6,178 nt of DNA from Dehalococcoidia bacterium. GTDB lineage: Bacteria > Chloroflexota > Dehalococcoidia > SM23-28-2 > RBG-16-64-32. Positions within the stretch are counted from its first letter, which is position 1. Each line of letters begins with the position of its first letter. Shown piece by piece: positions 5,148 to 6,178 of the stretch. The notes beneath the pieces were generated by a model, which worked only from the letters and a program-made list of their open reading frames with translations, was not told where the DNA came from and ran no database searches. The translations under genes were made by a program, and so were the position numbers. The stretch covers positions 1 to 6,178 of the forward strand of contig JAUYGU010000163.1 of NCBI GenBank assembly GCA_030690405.1, in the 5' to 3' direction.

Positions 5148-6055
5148 GGGGTGCACCAGGATAGGTATTTCGGGTTGCGGCCGGTGAAGATGTCGAAGTA
5201 GAGCCGCATCAGCCGCGTCGCCACCGGGCCCATCTTGCCGTCGCCTATCGGCCGCCGGTCCAGCTCCACGACGGGCGTGACGTGGGCCGCGGTGCCGGTC
5301 ATGAAGCACTCGTCCGCGATGTACAGCTCCGTCCGGTCGATGTCGCGCTCCACCGTCTGTATCCCCAGCTCCTCGCGGGCCAGGGTGATCACGGTATCGC
5401 GGGTGATGCCGACGAGGATGTTAGACGAAGGCGGCGGCGTTATCAGCCGGTCGCCGTCGACAACGAAGATGTTCTCGCCCGACCCCTCGGAGACGTGGCC
5501 GCGCTCGTCCAGCATGATCGCCTCGTCGAAGCCGTTGAGCTGGGCCTCAGTCTTGGCGAGGGCGGAGTTGGCGTAGATGCCCGTGATCTTGGCGCGCGCC
5601 GGGATGGCGGTGTCCTCCACCCGACGCCAGGAGGAGGTGCAGCAGCGCGCCCCCTTCTCGACGTCCAGGTACGGGCCGAACGGCGCGACGAACATCAGGA
5701 AGTCGTCTTCCAGGTCGTGCAGGCGCACGCCCAGCACCTCGGAGCTCTTGTAGGCGAGCGGCCGGATGTAGACGTCCTCCTGGAAGCCGGACATCTCGAC
5801 CAGCCTGGTGGTGAGGGAGTACAGTTCCTCGTCGCTGTACTGGAAGTCGATGCGCATGATGCGGCAGCTCTTGCGGAGGCGGGCGTAGTGCTCCTTGAGG
5901 CGGAACAGGTAGAGCTGCTGCTCGGCGTCGTTCCAGTTGCCGCGGATCCCCTCGAATACCGCCGTGCCGTAGTTGAAGGCGTGGGTCATGATGCCGATTT
6001 TGGCCTCGGCCAGAGGCATGAACTGCTTCTGGAAGTACGCGTGCGGTGTGGGCAT
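5123..6055 (-). CDS. ilvE: Branched-chain amino acid aminotransferase (class IV, PLP-dependent)
   Basis: Transfers amino groups between glutamate and the 2-oxo acids of Ile, Leu and Val, the last step of their synthesis; cytoplasmic. The 310-residue length and fold class IV pattern match IlvE: HAFNYGTAVFEGIRG (25-39), YIRPLAYKS (96-104), Lys156 in ARAKITGIYANS as the PLP-binding lysine, SEGSGENIFVV (189-199) with Glu190, PPPSSNILVGITRD (207-220) and FMTGTAAHVTPV (251-262). The C-terminus ends WCTPCYSKVKA, a CxxC at 301/304 where relatives often read WLTPV-like sequences. The start is supported by AAAGGAG (6071-6065) nine bases upstream of the ATG, and by a promoter just before it. The TAA at 5125-5123 lies inside the start region of the PH-domain gene. 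I see no attenuator-like leader peptide or T-box before it. Confidence 0.96.
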   Translation of the reverse strand: MPTPHAYFQKQFMPLAEAKIGIMTHAFNYGTAVFEGIRGNWNDAEQQLYLFRLKEHYARLRKSCRIMRIDFQYSDEELYSLTTRLVEMSGFQEDVYIRPLAYKSSEVLGVRLHDLEDDFLMFVAPFGPYLDVEKGARCCTSSWRRVEDTAIPARAKITGIYANSALAKTEAQLNGFDEAIMLDERGHVSEGSGENIFVVDGDRLITPPPSSNILVGITRDTVITLAREELGIQTVERDIDRTELYIADECFMTGTAAHVTPVVELDRRPIGDGKMGPVATRLMRLYFDIFTGRNPKYLSWCTPCYSKVKA

Positions 6056-6064
6056 CCCAGGTGG

Positions 6065-6071
6065 CTCCTTT
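6065..6071 (-). promoter_or_regulatory. Ribosome binding site of ilvE (AAAGGAG)
   Basis: AAAGGAG on the minus strand, nine bases before the ATG at 6055. It confirms that start. Confidence 0.8.
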
Positions 6072-6087
6072 CCCAGCGGTAGGCACC

Positions 6088-6117
6088 ATTATAGGCGCGG
6101 AGCCCTCAATCAGGCAA
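6088..6117 (-). promoter_or_regulatory. Sigma-70-type promoter of ilvE
   Basis: On the minus strand: TTGCCT (6117-6112), 18-bp spacer, perfect TATAAT (6093-6088). The leader to the ATG is only about 25 nt, too short for a riboswitch or T-box. The remaining bases to 6178 hold no gene or clear signal apart from a small GCTCA-CCC-TGAGC inverted repeat at 6142-6154. Confidence 0.85.
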
Positions 6118-6178
6118 TCTACGACGGAGCGCCGCCGTGCCGCTCACCCTGAGCCGCCCGTAGCCGCAGCGGAGGGCG

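Noticed and set aside
5148..5309. Upstream extension of the PH-domain gene to an ATG at 5309
   Set aside because: It would lie entirely inside ilvE, and its translation is Arg/His-rich with no family-like features; it is the frame shadow of ilvE.
6118..6178. T-box, riboswitch or leader peptide upstream of ilvE
   Set aside because: The promoter lies within about 60 bp of the ATG and the leader is only about 25 nt, too short for such elements.
1..6178. CRISPR array, tRNA, insertion sequence, prophage or defence genes
   Set aside because: No spaced direct repeats, cloverleaf-like segments, transposase motifs or defence domains were recognised; every coding stretch is explained by housekeeping or known-domain genes.

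Overview
This is a GC-rich window (clearly above 60% G+C by eye). All nine genes I can support lie on the minus strand, so transcription runs from position 6178 down to 1. The gene content is bacterial: L34, RnpA, YidD and YidC in the classical order, with AGGAGG-type ribosome binding sites and recognisable sigma-70 promoters. The high GC, the L34 and aminotransferase sequence style, and a FAD-dependent geranylgeranyl-reductase-family enzyme fit a non-phototrophic Chloroflexota lineage (Dehalococcoidia-like), possibly metagenome-derived. That taxonomic call is an inference from memory, not from a search.

In transcription order there are three apparent units. (1) A clean promoter at 6088-6117 drives a branched-chain amino acid aminotransferase (ilvE, 5123-6055). 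Its 3' end overlaps a five-helix membrane protein with a bacterial PH-like domain (4233-5147). (2) A second promoter (4164-4192) sits so close to its ATG that the message would be nearly leaderless. It drives a geranylgeranyl-reductase-family flavoprotein (2955-4154), followed 2 bp later by a DUF192 lipoprotein (2470-2952). (3) A near-consensus promoter (2406-2434) drives rpmH (2212-2349), rnpA (1806-2165 or longer), yidD (1600-1809), an eight-repeat PQQ-like beta-propeller lipoprotein (416-1531) and yidC (419 to beyond position 1, truncated by the window edge). rnpA/yidD and lipoprotein/yidC each overlap by 4 bp, which points to translational coupling.

The third unit is the most interesting. 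It is the conserved ribosome/RNase P/membrane-insertase operon, but with a predicted secreted, lipid-anchored beta-propeller placed between yidD and yidC. That invites the idea that the propeller helps YidC-dependent membrane protein biogenesis, as BamB helps the Bam complex in Proteobacteria. The propeller gene has a strong Shine-Dalgarno followed by an ATC instead of a canonical start codon. Separately, the rpmH ribosome binding site also faces a TTG in the rnpA frame that overlaps the rpmH GTG. The rnpA frame stays open across the whole of rpmH, which resembles the nested rpmH/rnpA arrangement of Thermus.

Non-coding stretches are short: 6056-6178 (promoter and leader of ilvE, nothing else recognised upstream of 6118), 4155-4232, 2350-2469, 2166-2211 and 1532-1599. 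I saw no tRNA, rRNA, CRISPR array, transposase or intrinsic terminator with a U-tract.
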